NCBI RefSeq assembly: GCF_050908235.1
Contig: NZ_CP194340.1
Direction: 5' to 3' (one strand)
From: Pseudoramibacter alactolyticus
Lineage (GTDB): Bacteria; Bacillota; Clostridia; Eubacteriales; Eubacteriaceae
Length of the DNA: 64,000 nt
The translations under genes and the position numbers were made by a program. Every line of letters starts with the position of its first letter. Within the stretch, counting starts at the first letter, position 1. The notes under the pieces were generated by a model that worked only from the letters and a program-made list of their open reading frames with translations, searched no databases and was not told the origin of the DNA. Positions 35,008 to 43,212 of the stretch are shown here, piece by piece.

Positions 35008-36540
35008 TTATTTAGCGTAATCCACCGCGCGGATTTCCCGGATCAGGTTGACCTTGACGTTGCCGGGATATTCCATTTCAGACTCGATCTTCTTGGCGAT
35101 ATCCTTGGCCAAAAGATTCATCCCCTCGTCGTTGACATCTTCCGGCTTCACCATGACCCGCACCTCGCGGCCGGCCTGAATGGCAAAGGACTTCTCGACG
35201 CCTTCAAAGGAAGTCGCGATCTTTTCGAGGTCCTGCAGCCGCTGCACATAGGAGCCCAGGGTTTCTCTGCGGGCGCCCGGTCTTGCCGCCGAGATGGCGT
35301 CGGCCGCCTGCACCAGCACGGCCTCGATGGTCTGTGCCTCCACATCGCCGTGGTGCGCTTCCACCGCGTGAATCACGGCCTTGCTTTCTTTATGCTTTTT
35401 CAGCACGTTCACGCCGATTTCCACGTGATTGCCTTCGACTTCGTGGTCGATGGATTTGCCGATGTCGTGAAGCAGGCCGGCGCGCTTGGCGATTTTCACG
35501 TTGGCGTCGAGCTCTGCGGCCATCATGCCTGCGAGATAGGACACTTCGACGGAATGCCTGAGCACGTTCTGGCCGTAGCTGGTTCGGAATTTAAGCCGGC
35601 CCAGCAGCCTGACAATTTCCGGATGCACGTTGTGAATCCCGGTGTCAAAGCAGGCCCGTTCGCCCACCTCTTTAATCTGGGCATCCAATTCCTTGCGGCA
35701 TTTATTCACGACTTCTTCGATGCGGGCCGGGTGGATGCGCCCGTCGACAATCAGCCGTTCAAGCGCCATGCGGGCCACTTCCCGGCGAATCGGATCGAAG
35801 CCGGAGAGCACCACCGCTTCCGGCGTGTCGTCAATGATCAGATCGATCCCCGTCATCTTTTCGAGGGCACGGATGTTGCGGCCCTCCCGGCCGATGATGC
35901 GCCCCTTCATTTCGTCGCTGGGCAGATTGACGACGGAAACCGTCGATTCCGCCACATGATCCGCCGCGTAACGCTGGATGGACTGAGCGACAATTTCGTT
36001 GGCTCTTTTATTGGCGTCGGCTTTGGCCTCGTCCTCGATGCGCTTGGCAAGAACCGCCGCGTCGGCCCGGGCTTCCCGGCTGACCTCTTCCATCAGCACA
36101 TCCCTGGCTTCGTCCCGGGACATGCCGGCCACCCGTTCGAGCTCCGCCATTTTTTCGTCCATCATGCCGGCGAGCTTTTTCTGCTTCTGATCGAGCTCTT
36201 TGCCGCGTCGGTCGAGCTTTTCCCGGCTTTTGTCTAAACTGGCATTTTTCCGATCCAGGTTTTCTTCTTTTTTCATCAGGCGATTTTCCATTTTCTGGAG
36301 CTCGCTGCGGCGTTCGCGATTCTCCGCTTCGTGGGTTTCCTTGATCTGAATCACTTCTTCTTTCGCATTGAACAGCATTTCTTTTTTCTGGGTTTCGCCT
36401 TCTCTAACCGCGTCTTCGACAATGCGCTTGGCCTCAGCCTCTGCCGAGCCGAGCTTGGCCTCCGACGTCATTTTTCGAATCATATAACCGGCGATCAGGG
36501 CAATCACAATGCCGACCGCCAAAATGATATTCACGATCAT
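35008..36540 (-). CDS. rny: Ribonuclease Y
   Basis: 510 residues, the usual size. Main endoribonuclease of mRNA decay in many Firmicutes, membrane-anchored. Seen: an N-terminal transmembrane helix (residues 2-22), a long charged coiled coil to about residue 190, a KH domain with LPSDEMKGRIIGREGRNIR, and an HD domain with LLHDIGKSIDHEVEG. The following ymdB supports the call. AGGAGG precedes the ATG. Confidence 0.97.
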   Translation of the reverse strand: MIVNIILAVGIVIALIAGYMIRKMTSEAKLGSAEAEAKRIVEDAVREGETQKKEMLFNAKEEVIQIKETHEAENRERRSELQKMENRLMKKEENLDRKNASLDKSREKLDRRGKELDQKQKKLAGMMDEKMAELERVAGMSRDEARDVLMEEVSREARADAAVLAKRIEDEAKADANKRANEIVAQSIQRYAADHVAESTVSVVNLPSDEMKGRIIGREGRNIRALEKMTGIDLIIDDTPEAVVLSGFDPIRREVARMALERLIVDGRIHPARIEEVVNKCRKELDAQIKEVGERACFDTGIHNVHPEIVRLLGRLKFRTSYGQNVLRHSVEVSYLAGMMAAELDANVKIAKRAGLLHDIGKSIDHEVEGNHVEIGVNVLKKHKESKAVIHAVEAHHGDVEAQTIEAVLVQAADAISAARPGARRETLGSYVQRLQDLEKIATSFEGVEKSFAIQAGREVRVMVKPEDVNDEGMNLLAKDIAKKIESEMEYPGNVKVNLIREIRAVDYAK

Positions 36541-36612
36541 TGGTCGATGCCACCTCCTGTATTAAATTTTGTGTTGATTTATGCATTGATTTTTTTACAC
36601 AACTTCTGTTTT

Positions 36613-36641
36613 ATTTTACCCTTAAATGTTGCAAAGGTCAA
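36613..36641 (-). promoter_or_regulatory. Predicted promoter of rny-ymdB-aminotransferase
   Basis: Minus strand TTGACC, 17-bp spacer, TAAAAT, about 70 bp upstream of rny. Confidence 0.65.
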
Positions 36642-36852
36642 TAAAAGCAGCGGCGCCGGCGAAAACTTTTCCATATGTTTTGCGCGATGTTTTGCGCGCA
36701 GGCACACCGCGGTTTTCGGCCGGTGAGCCGTCGGGCACATTGGCATTCGGCCGGCACTCGGCGCGCGCCCTGAGCGCCGGCGGCGGGTAAAACTCTTTTC
36801 TTAAACGGTCATTTTTCCTGCGGCCATTTTTCTTGAATCATCCCGGCGCCGC

Positions 36853-36881
36853 TTGCAAACGGCCGGGGCTTCTGATAGAAT
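36853..36881 (+). promoter_or_regulatory. Predicted promoter of the EamA/M50 gene
   Basis: TTGCAA, 17-bp spacer, TAGAAT, about 85 bp upstream of the ATG. The intervening 36642-36852 is GC-rich and shows no gene. Confidence 0.55.
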
Positions 36882-36966
36882 AATCAGCGTTTTAGCCGGC
36901 GGCCTCTGCGCCGCTGCCCACGACCCCTCGTGATTTCACACCCCTTTCGAAAGAAGATGATTAACC

Positions 36967-38583
36967 ATGTTGTTTCAGCGCTTCACCGCGCGCATCCGAC
37001 AAAATGAACACGCGCTCGGCATCATTTATATTGTCGCTTCTGCTTTCTGCTTTTCACTGATGAGCTTTTTTATCCGCCGCGCCGGCAATCTGCCCACCAT
37101 GCAAAAGGCCTTTTTCCGCAATTTCGTCGCTCTGCTTGTGGCCACGATCATGCTTTTGCGCACCCCGGAAAAATTTCACATGCAAAAGGGCAGCGCCCCC
37201 GATCTGCTCATGCGCGCGTTATTTGGCACCTGCGGCCTGATCGCCAATTTCTACGCCATCGACCGGCTCGGCCTCGCCGATGCGAACGTGCTCAACAAGA
37301 TGGCGCCGTTCTTCGCCATCCTCGCCTCGGCCCTCATCCTGAACGAAAAGCCCAACCGCATCGAGATCTTCTCGGTGATCATCGCCTTTACGGGTGCGCT
37401 TTTCGTGGTCAAGCCCACCGCGGGTCTGGCGAGCCTGCCGGCCCTGATCGGACTTTTCGGCGGCTTCGGCGCCGGCACCGCCTACACCTTTGTGCGCAAG
37501 CTCGGCATGCACGGCGAGCGCGGCCCGCTGATCGTCTTTTGCTTTTCGGCCTTTTCGGTGCTGATATGCACCCCGACGATCATTTTTCACTATGTGCCCA
37601 TGACCCCGGGTCAGCTGGGCACTCTGCTGATCGGCGGGATCGCGGCGGCCGGCGGTCAGCTGACCGTCACCGCGGCCTACACCCACGCGCCGGCCCGGGA
37701 AATCTCAGTTTTTGACTATGCGCAGGTGCTTTTCGCCGCTCTTTGGGGATTTCTCTTTTTCGGGGAAGTCTCCGATATTTACAGCATCATTGGCTACGTG
37801 CTGATCATCGGCACCGCAGTCGCCAAATGGCTTGTCGCCGTCCATTTGGCGCCGCAAAAAAAGCGCAGCAAAAAACGGCGTAACCGCTTGGGGGCTTCGG
37901 CCCCTTTTTGTTACGCCGCCGAATGGAGGTTGCTTATGACTTTGTTATCCCAATGCGTTGCAAATTATACCGCCCTGACCGCCCAAAATCACCAAATTGC
38001 CGTCGCCGCGGTGAACACGATCGTTTTTCTCGCGGGATTCGTCGGCTTCGGGCTGCTGATCCGGCTCGTCGCCGACGGCCTCACGGCGCTTCTCGGTCTG
38101 GCCATCGGCCGCGCACCGGCTTTTACCGTCCGCAACTATCTCACCTATCCAGGCGTTGTCCACCACGAGCTGGCCCACGCCCTGTTCGCCTGGATCGCCG
38201 GCGCCCGCGTCGAACGCATCACCCTGCGCCCCGCCGGCGACACGCTGGGCTCTGTGCAGTTCACGCCCCGGGGCGCCGCGCTTCGCCAATCGCTGCAGCT
38301 CACCCTGTCGGCCATTGCACCGGTGGTTTGCGGCACATTAACGCTCACTCTCTTGATGCCGCGGCTGCTCCCCTGGTGTCAGACGCTTTGGCAGCGCGCG
38401 CTCTGGGGCTATTTTGCCGTATCGGTCTTCTTTCACATGGATTTAAGCCCTCAGGATGTCCGCGTCGCGCTGCGGGGGCTGCCGCTTTGCGCGCTTTTGT
38501 TTTTTCTCATCACGCTGGCGCTGCTGCTTTTCGGCATCAACGATCTGACACTGATCCTTTCGGCGCTTCAGACAGGCTTTTAA
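36967..38583 (+). CDS. EamA/DMT-family permease fused in frame to an M50-like metalloprotease
   Basis: A single 538-codon frame. Residues 1-300 are a complete drug/metabolite-transporter (EamA) permease with ten hydrophobic segments, typical of small-molecule exporters. Residues 301-322 are basic and correspond to DNA that looks intergenic: an A7 run (37856-37862), an A6 run, a UUCG-loop terminator (37891-37909), then GGAGG six bases before ATG 37936. The rest is a membrane protein with VVHHELAHALFAW. Losing one A in the A7 run would end the permease at TAA 37881, so this may be a frameshifted two-gene operon, a slippage product or a sequencing indel. Confidence 0.7.
   Translation: MLFQRFTARIRQNEHALGIIYIVASAFCFSLMSFFIRRAGNLPTMQKAFFRNFVALLVATIMLLRTPEKFHMQKGSAPDLLMRALFGTCGLIANFYAIDRLGLADANVLNKMAPFFAILASALILNEKPNRIEIFSVIIAFTGALFVVKPTAGLASLPALIGLFGGFGAGTAYTFVRKLGMHGERGPLIVFCFSAFSVLICTPTIIFHYVPMTPGQLGTLLIGGIAAAGGQLTVTAAYTHAPAREISVFDYAQVLFAALWGFLFFGEVSDIYSIIGYVLIIGTAVAKWLVAVHLAPQKKRSKKRRNRLGASAPFCYAAEWRLLMTLLSQCVANYTALTAQNHQIAVAAVNTIVFLAGFVGFGLLIRLVADGLTALLGLAIGRAPAFTVRNYLTYPGVVHHELAHALFAWIAGARVERITLRPAGDTLGSVQFTPRGAALRQSLQLTLSAIAPVVCGTLTLTLLMPRLLPWCQTLWQRALWGYFAVSVFFHMDLSPQDVRVALRGLPLCALLFFLITLALLLFGINDLTLILSALQTGF
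37891..37909 (+). terminator. UUCG-loop terminator lying inside the fused reading frame
   Basis: GGGGC-TTCG-GCCCC followed by T5, enclosed by a second stem CGGCGTAAC / GTTACGCCG (37876-37884 with 37910-37918). It is a standard operon-end structure in coding-frame position. Confidence 0.75.
37936..38583 (+). CDS. M50-like membrane metalloprotease (separate start within the fused frame)
   Basis: 215 residues from ATG 37936, with an ideal GGAGG six bases upstream. Four or so hydrophobic segments. The motif HHELAHALFAW (HExxH type) near residue 76 is that of M50/site-2-protease-like metalloenzymes, inserted after a membrane helix, and a second conserved Asp/Asn-type ligand was not located with certainty. 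Substrate unknown. The last 47 bp overlap the end of the convergent thioesterase gene. Confidence 0.7.
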   Translation: MTLLSQCVANYTALTAQNHQIAVAAVNTIVFLAGFVGFGLLIRLVADGLTALLGLAIGRAPAFTVRNYLTYPGVVHHELAHALFAWIAGARVERITLRPAGDTLGSVQFTPRGAALRQSLQLTLSAIAPVVCGTLTLTLLMPRLLPWCQTLWQRALWGYFAVSVFFHMDLSPQDVRVALRGLPLCALLFFLITLALLLFGINDLTLILSALQTGF

Positions 38584-38992
38584 GCAGGGCGTAAAAATCC
38601 GGCGCCGCCCGGTCGAGACGCACCGGCCGCCCCTCGGCGTCCACAAAACAATGCTCTGTCTCCCCGGCGAATACCCGGTGGCCATTGGCCGCCTTCACCA
38701 CGTCATAGCGCAGCCAAAAGCGCAGGCCCTTCAGCCGCGACAGCCGCACGGTGATCGCCACCTCGTCGGGAAACGTCGTGCTCTCTTTGTATTCTCCGCT
38801 TAACGCCAGCACCGGCGCGTCGAGCCCCGCTGCTGTCAGTCTGTCATAGGGCCAGCCCAGCTGGGCCAGCCAATCGATGCGGGCTTCCTCCAGCCAGCGC
38901 ACAACATTCGCGTGGTGGGTGATGCCCATGCCGTCCGTTTCGTAATAATGCACCCGCCGGCGGTAGGCCTTCATTTCGCGTTCCACCCTCAT
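38537..38992 (-). CDS. Acyl-CoA thioesterase, 4-hydroxybenzoyl-CoA thioesterase/YbgC-like
   Basis: 151 residues of a single hot-dog fold. The N-terminal YYETDGMGITHHANVVRWLEEAR contains the catalytic Asp and the helix signature of the YbgC/4HBT group. Substrate acyl-CoA unknown. The ATG overlaps the preceding stop (ATGA); a second ATG at 38974 with GAGGGTGG upstream is an alternative start. The 3' end overlaps the convergent M50-like gene by 47 bp. Confidence 0.88.
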   Translation of the reverse strand: MRVEREMKAYRRRVHYYETDGMGITHHANVVRWLEEARIDWLAQLGWPYDRLTAAGLDAPVLALSGEYKESTTFPDEVAITVRLSRLKGLRFWLRYDVVKAANGHRVFAGETEHCFVDAEGRPVRLDRAAPDFYALLKSLSEAPKGSVSDR

Positions 38993-39504
38993 GATTTCAC
39001 CGCCAAACGCTGACGGCTGTCGTAGCCTGCCCTTTTAAATTCAGAGAACAGCAGCTCGGCCTGCGCCAATCGGATCTCCAGCAGATACAGGGGCGTCGGC
39101 AATGCTTTAAGCGCCGCCTCATCGATGCCCCGCACAGCACAAAGCGCTTGATAGGTCGCCGTATTCGGGGCGATCACCGATGCCGTCCCCGCAATCTGCA
39201 CGCCGGCGAGCCTGTTCATGCCGGCATCCGGCTCGTACACCGCCGCCGCCACCTTAGCATTATGCGCCAGGCCGTCAAATTTGTGACCGCCTTCTGTAAA
39301 AATATAAATTTTGCCTTCATGCCAAAGGTATTCAAGCGGCGTGCATCGAAGCCGATCGCCGCTTCCCGTAGCCAGTGCCAACGTTTGATGCGCCGCTAAA
39401 AACGCATCCAATTTCGCTTCGAGCGCAGCTCGGGGCATTTTTTGTTCCGGCGGCGCTGCCGCGGCTTTTTCATCCCAAAAACGGGCTGCCCTTTCAAAAT
39501 CCAT
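38989..39504 (-). CDS. Pyridoxamine 5'-phosphate oxidase-like FMN-binding split-barrel protein
   Basis: 171 residues from ATG 39504, two bases after the upstream stop, with AGAGG in the preceding codons; the longer frame upstream has no ribosome site. Seen: a strand pattern TLALATGSGDRLRCTPLEYLWHEGKIYIFTEGG and KVAAAVYEPD typical of the general-stress/PNPOx-like split barrel. It is probably a flavin or heme binding reductase rather than true PdxH. Coupled to the AmmeMemoRadiSam-like gene upstream and the thioesterase downstream. Confidence 0.8.
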   Translation of the reverse strand: MDFERAARFWDEKAAAAPPEQKMPRAALEAKLDAFLAAHQTLALATGSGDRLRCTPLEYLWHEGKIYIFTEGGHKFDGLAHNAKVAAAVYEPDAGMNRLAGVQIAGTASVIAPNTATYQALCAVRGIDEAALKALPTPLYLLEIRLAQAELLFSEFKRAGYDSRQRLAVKS

Positions 39505-39505
39505 C

Positions 39506-40909
39506 TCACACCTCTTCCTCAAATGCTTCGAATCGGTGGGTTTCCACCGTAAAACGCTGCAAAAACAATTTATCGCCGCCGTCAGCACGCTCGTCATCCG
39601 CTTCGTACCCGGGAATGCCGGCCCGGGCTTTCACGGCCGCCACCTGCTCCGGCGCCGTGGCGATGTTTTCCATCCCCGGCAACACCCATCCCCGGCGCAG
39701 TCCCTTTTCCGCCACCAGCCCATCGTGCGACGGGTCCAACGCGGAGGGATCGTCTACATCTTCCGGCGCGCCCAACACGCTAACTGTCACCGCGAGCTGC
39801 GGCAATTCCCGGCTTTCCACCGGGAAAAACCTCGGATCCTCACGTACCGCCGCGATGGCCTGGCGCGTGATCTCTTCCGCTAAGGTGGGCACGGTGGGGC
39901 GCAGGGCACCGGCTTCCCCGCGCAGCTCGCCGTCCTTATCGACGTGAACCATCACACCGGCCATCTCCGTCAGCAGCCGCTCTTTGGCCCCGCCCGGCCC
40001 CAGCGTATCCAGATACGCCCGCGCATCCAACTGTCTTCCCTCTCGCACCCAAGCCTCGATGGCCGCCATCGCCAGGGACACAAAGGGATCCCCCGTTTGA
40101 AGCAGCCGCCGATGCCGCTCGGCCGTCGCCTGTTCATAGCGGCGCAACAAACTTTCATAGGTCGGGTCTGCCGCGCTTAAATCGTAATCGATCCAGCCGC
40201 CGAACTGCACCCGGCCGCTGGCCGTTTCCCGGGAGAAGACCGCGGTTTTGGTGCAAATGCCGTCCAGCGCGCCCAGGGCCGCCACCCAGGCCGTAAGCCC
40301 GGAGACCTTGTGCTCATAGGCCCGGCGCGGCTGCCCCAGCAAGGCGTAAAAATCCTGCGCCGCCACCGCATCGGTCAATTGTCCGGCCAGCGCCAGACCG
40401 CCGCGATCGTCTCCGAGCTGCAGCGGGGTGCACACCAAAATCACCGTGTCCCGCGCCGTCGTCTCGACGGCCTGGCGCAGGGCGCGCCCCACCTGATATT
40501 GGGTGTAAAGGCCCGCGTCCCCCACTTCCGCCGCCGCCAGACGATAATCCGGATAAACCCGGTCGACCGCCGCGAGCACCGCCGCCATCGACCCGGGCAG
40601 CGCCGGGTCAAGCTGCCAGCGCTTCACCGCCGTGTCGTTTAAATACAGCGGCTCGCAGGCCAATTCGCTCAGGCGGTCCCGCCAGGCATCCATCAATGCG
40701 AGATCGCCCTGCCTGGCCGGCCCTGCCGCATCCGCTGCCGTCAGCTTCGGGCGGTAATAGATCGTCAGCGCGCCGCCGGCGCCCCCCGCCGAAAGGCACG
40801 CGATGGTCTTCGGCCGAATCCGCGCAATCTGCCGCGCCAAAGCTTTGAGTCCCTGTTGACCGACTTCGCCGCCGTCGGCGGCCGCCAGCCCCACACCCTT
40901 TAAATACAT
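39506..40909 (-). CDS. AmmeMemoRadiSam system protein A-type fusion (LigB/Memo-like + AMMECR1)
   Basis: 467 residues from ATG 40909, six bases after AGGAG. Residues 1-270 resemble the extradiol dioxygenase LigB/Memo-like domain (IACLSAGGAGGALTIYY, VILVCTPLQLGDD); residues 275-467 are an AMMECR1 domain (PFVSLAMAAIEAWVREG, GVMVHVDKDGELRG, RGWVLPG). The AMMECR1 signature normally reads LRGCIG; here it is LRGEAG, so the invariant Cys is lost. The radical SAM member of the system is not in this window. Function unknown for the family in bacteria. Confidence 0.82.
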   Translation of the reverse strand: MYLKGVGLAAADGGEVGQQGLKALARQIARIRPKTIACLSAGGAGGALTIYYRPKLTAADAAGPARQGDLALMDAWRDRLSELACEPLYLNDTAVKRWQLDPALPGSMAAVLAAVDRVYPDYRLAAAEVGDAGLYTQYQVGRALRQAVETTARDTVILVCTPLQLGDDRGGLALAGQLTDAVAAQDFYALLGQPRRAYEHKVSGLTAWVAALGALDGICTKTAVFSRETASGRVQFGGWIDYDLSAADPTYESLLRRYEQATAERHRRLLQTGDPFVSLAMAAIEAWVREGRQLDARAYLDTLGPGGAKERLLTEMAGVMVHVDKDGELRGEAGALRPTVPTLAEEITRQAIAAVREDPRFFPVESRELPQLAVTVSVLGAPEDVDDPSALDPSHDGLVAEKGLRRGWVLPGMENIATAPEQVAAVKARAGIPGYEADDERADGGDKLFLQRFTVETHRFEAFEEEV

Positions 40910-41081
40910 CGCATTCTCCTGTCGATTTTTATGCAAGCATTCGCTTTTTTATGCTACACTGATTATGAACGAATAAACAAATTCTGTGAATTTTGTTCTT
41001 TCATCCGCCCTTCACGCTTATTATACACAAGATGCGCCCATTTTAAAACGATGGCCGCGCGCACCCCGAAAGGAGTTTCCC

Positions 41082-42098
41082 ATGTCTGAAATGCTCTCTC
41101 ATTATTTTTGTGCCCAGGACGCCAAAGCCGCCCTGCCCGACACCTCAGCGCTCAAGGCCGCGATCGCCGCCCATCCGGATGCCTATAACCTCGGCGCCCA
41201 GGGGCCGGACTTTTTCTTTTATGATCTGCTGCCCGTGCCGGGGCGCCACAATTTTCACATCAAATACGGCAGCCTGATTCACGGCAACGCCGTCGACGCG
41301 TTCTTTACCGCCGGCTGGCGTGCCTGCCGGGCGCTGGCCGGCCACGCCCGGGAAATCGCCGCGGCGTATCTCGCCGGCTTCACCGTGCATCACTGCCTCG
41401 ACAGCCAGGCTCATCCCTTTATTTATTACCACACCGGCCAGTATCAGCACGACAAAGCCACGCGCATCTTCGCCTATCTGCACAAATATTTTGAGGTGCT
41501 TCTCGACACCGCCTATCTGCAAAACGAATACCAGATGCTCGCCGTCGACTGCGACTTTAAAAAATGCTTTGCCGCGACCCGGGAAGCGCTGGCCGTGCTC
41601 GAGCCCCTTATCATCCGAATCATGCGCGAAACCTTCGGCGTCCCGCTCCATCCCGGCGATGTGGCGCTGGCCGTTCGCGGCGCGTGCGCCGTTGCATCCC
41701 TCCTCGCGGACCCGAATGACCGCAAGAAAAAATGCCTGCGCCCCATCGAACACCTTGTCCGCGAGGATCTGGCGCTTTCCCGCGCGCTTTATCCCCAGTA
41801 CACCAACGAACCGCTGGTGCTCAACCTCGCCCATAATCCCTGGCGCCATCCGGTTACCGGGGAGGTCCGCAGCGAAAGCTACGTCGATTTGATGCACAGC
41901 GCCAAAAAACGCGCCGTCGCCCGCTTCGAAAATCTGGAGGCCATCGCCGCCGGAGACGCGCCCGTCACCACCGAGGCCATCCACAAACTTTACGGCAACG
42001 CGTCCTACCTCACCGGTCTCGACCTCGATATGGATCAGACCATGCAGTATTTCGATATTATTTTCCTGAAGCACGCGCATCTGCTGAACGGGTTTTAA
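41082..42098 (+). CDS. Zinc-dependent phospholipase C family protein
   Basis: 338 residues from ATG 41082, which has AAAGGAG seven bases upstream; the in-frame ATG at 40986 has none. The all-helical family uses clustered His/Asp zinc ligands. Seen: NLGAQGPDFFFYD, KYGSLIHGNAVDAFF, AGFTVHHCLDSQAHPFIYYHTG and SYVDLMHSAKKR. No signal peptide, so it is probably cytoplasmic, and phospholipase activity is not certain. No coupled partner gene. Confidence 0.87.
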   Translation: MSEMLSHYFCAQDAKAALPDTSALKAAIAAHPDAYNLGAQGPDFFFYDLLPVPGRHNFHIKYGSLIHGNAVDAFFTAGWRACRALAGHAREIAAAYLAGFTVHHCLDSQAHPFIYYHTGQYQHDKATRIFAYLHKYFEVLLDTAYLQNEYQMLAVDCDFKKCFAATREALAVLEPLIIRIMRETFGVPLHPGDVALAVRGACAVASLLADPNDRKKKCLRPIEHLVREDLALSRALYPQYTNEPLVLNLAHNPWRHPVTGEVRSESYVDLMHSAKKRAVARFENLEAIAAGDAPVTTEAIHKLYGNASYLTGLDLDMDQTMQYFDIIFLKHAHLLNGF

Positions 42099-42145
42099 AC
42101 TGTCGAATCCCGATGCGCCGCGTTTCGATTTAACGGAGGCAAATC

Positions 42146-43090
42146 ATGCAACAAATTTATTTTGCCGGCGGCTGTTTCTGGGGTGTCCAGAAGTTCTTCG
42201 ATCAGTTTGACGGGGTGATCGCCACCGAAGCGGGCTACGCCAACGGCCCGAACGCTGCCCCCAGCTATCAGGATGTTTGTGCGGGAAGCGGCCACGCCGA
42301 AACGGTGCGCGTCAGCTATGATCCGCAAAAGATCAGCCTGACCGCCCTGCTGACCGACTATTTTAAAATCATCGATCCGCTGGCCGTGAACCGGCAGGGG
42401 GCCGACGTCGGCGTGCAGTACCGCACCGGCATCTACACCGCCGACCCTGCGCAGCTGCCCGAGATTCGGGCCGTGCTGGCCCGCGAGGCGCAAAAGGCCG
42501 GCGCGCCGCTGGCCGTGGAGGTGCGCCCCCTGACCAATTTCTTTCCCGCCGAGGCCGCCCATCAAAATTACCTGGAGAAAAACCCGAAGGGCTACTGCCA
42601 TATCCCCCGCGCGCTGTTTCGCCTCGGCAAAGAAAAACAGAACAAAAAACAGGATGAAAGCGAGGCCGCCCTGCGGGCGCGCATCGGCGACCTGGCCTTT
42701 GACGTCACCCAAAACGCCGCCACCGAACGGCCCTTTACCGGCGCCTACGACGATTTTTTTGAGCCGGGGCTTTATGTGGATGTGGTGAGCGGCGAACCCC
42801 TGTTCACCTCGCTGGATAAATACGATGCCGGCTGCGGCTGGCCGGCCTTCAGCCGCCCCATCGCCCAGGACGCCGTCACCGAACGAGCGGACACCAGCCA
42901 CGGCCTGGTGCGCACCGAAGTGCGCAGCCGCGGCGCCGATTCCCACCTGGGCCATGTATTTAGCGACGGGCCGGCCGAAAGGGGCGGGCTGCGCTACTGT
43001 ATCAACGCCGCCGCCCTGCGTTTCGTTCCCTATGATGCGCTGGACGCCGAGGGCTACGCTGCCTACAAAAAATGGTTTGAAAAGGCATAG
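42146..43090 (+). CDS. msrAB: Bifunctional methionine sulfoxide reductase MsrA-MsrB
   Basis: 314 residues. Residues 1-155 are MsrA with GGCFWGVQ (catalytic Cys near residue 10) and NFFPAEAAHQNYLEKNP; residues 165-314 are MsrB with FDVTQNAATERPFTGAYDD, CGWPAFSRPI, DSHLGHVFSDGP and RYCINAAALRF (catalytic Cys). Together they reduce both S and R sulfoxide epimers in proteins. The MsrB zinc-binding CxxC pairs were not seen, as in many fused forms. Both active sites carry Cys, not selenocysteine. Confidence 0.96.
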   Translation: MQQIYFAGGCFWGVQKFFDQFDGVIATEAGYANGPNAAPSYQDVCAGSGHAETVRVSYDPQKISLTALLTDYFKIIDPLAVNRQGADVGVQYRTGIYTADPAQLPEIRAVLAREAQKAGAPLAVEVRPLTNFFPAEAAHQNYLEKNPKGYCHIPRALFRLGKEKQNKKQDESEAALRARIGDLAFDVTQNAATERPFTGAYDDFFEPGLYVDVVSGEPLFTSLDKYDAGCGWPAFSRPIAQDAVTERADTSHGLVRTEVRSRGADSHLGHVFSDGPAERGGLRYCINAAALRFVPYDALDAEGYAAYKKWFEKA

Positions 43091-43150
43091 ACCGCCATCG
43101 TCCCGCCATTCGCAAAATGGCCGATGCTTTCACACCGCGGTCTATCCAAC

Positions 43151-43191
43151 AAAAAATCCTCCGCAGGGGATAAAACCCTGCGGGGATTTTT
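43151..43191. terminator. Bidirectional terminator between msrAB and paaK
   Basis: AAAAAATCC..CCGCAGGG pairs with CCCTGCGG..GGATTTTT around GATAAAA; T or A runs at both ends. Confidence 0.85.
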
Positions 43192-43212
43192 GCGTCTGTT
43201 GCCACCTCATTC

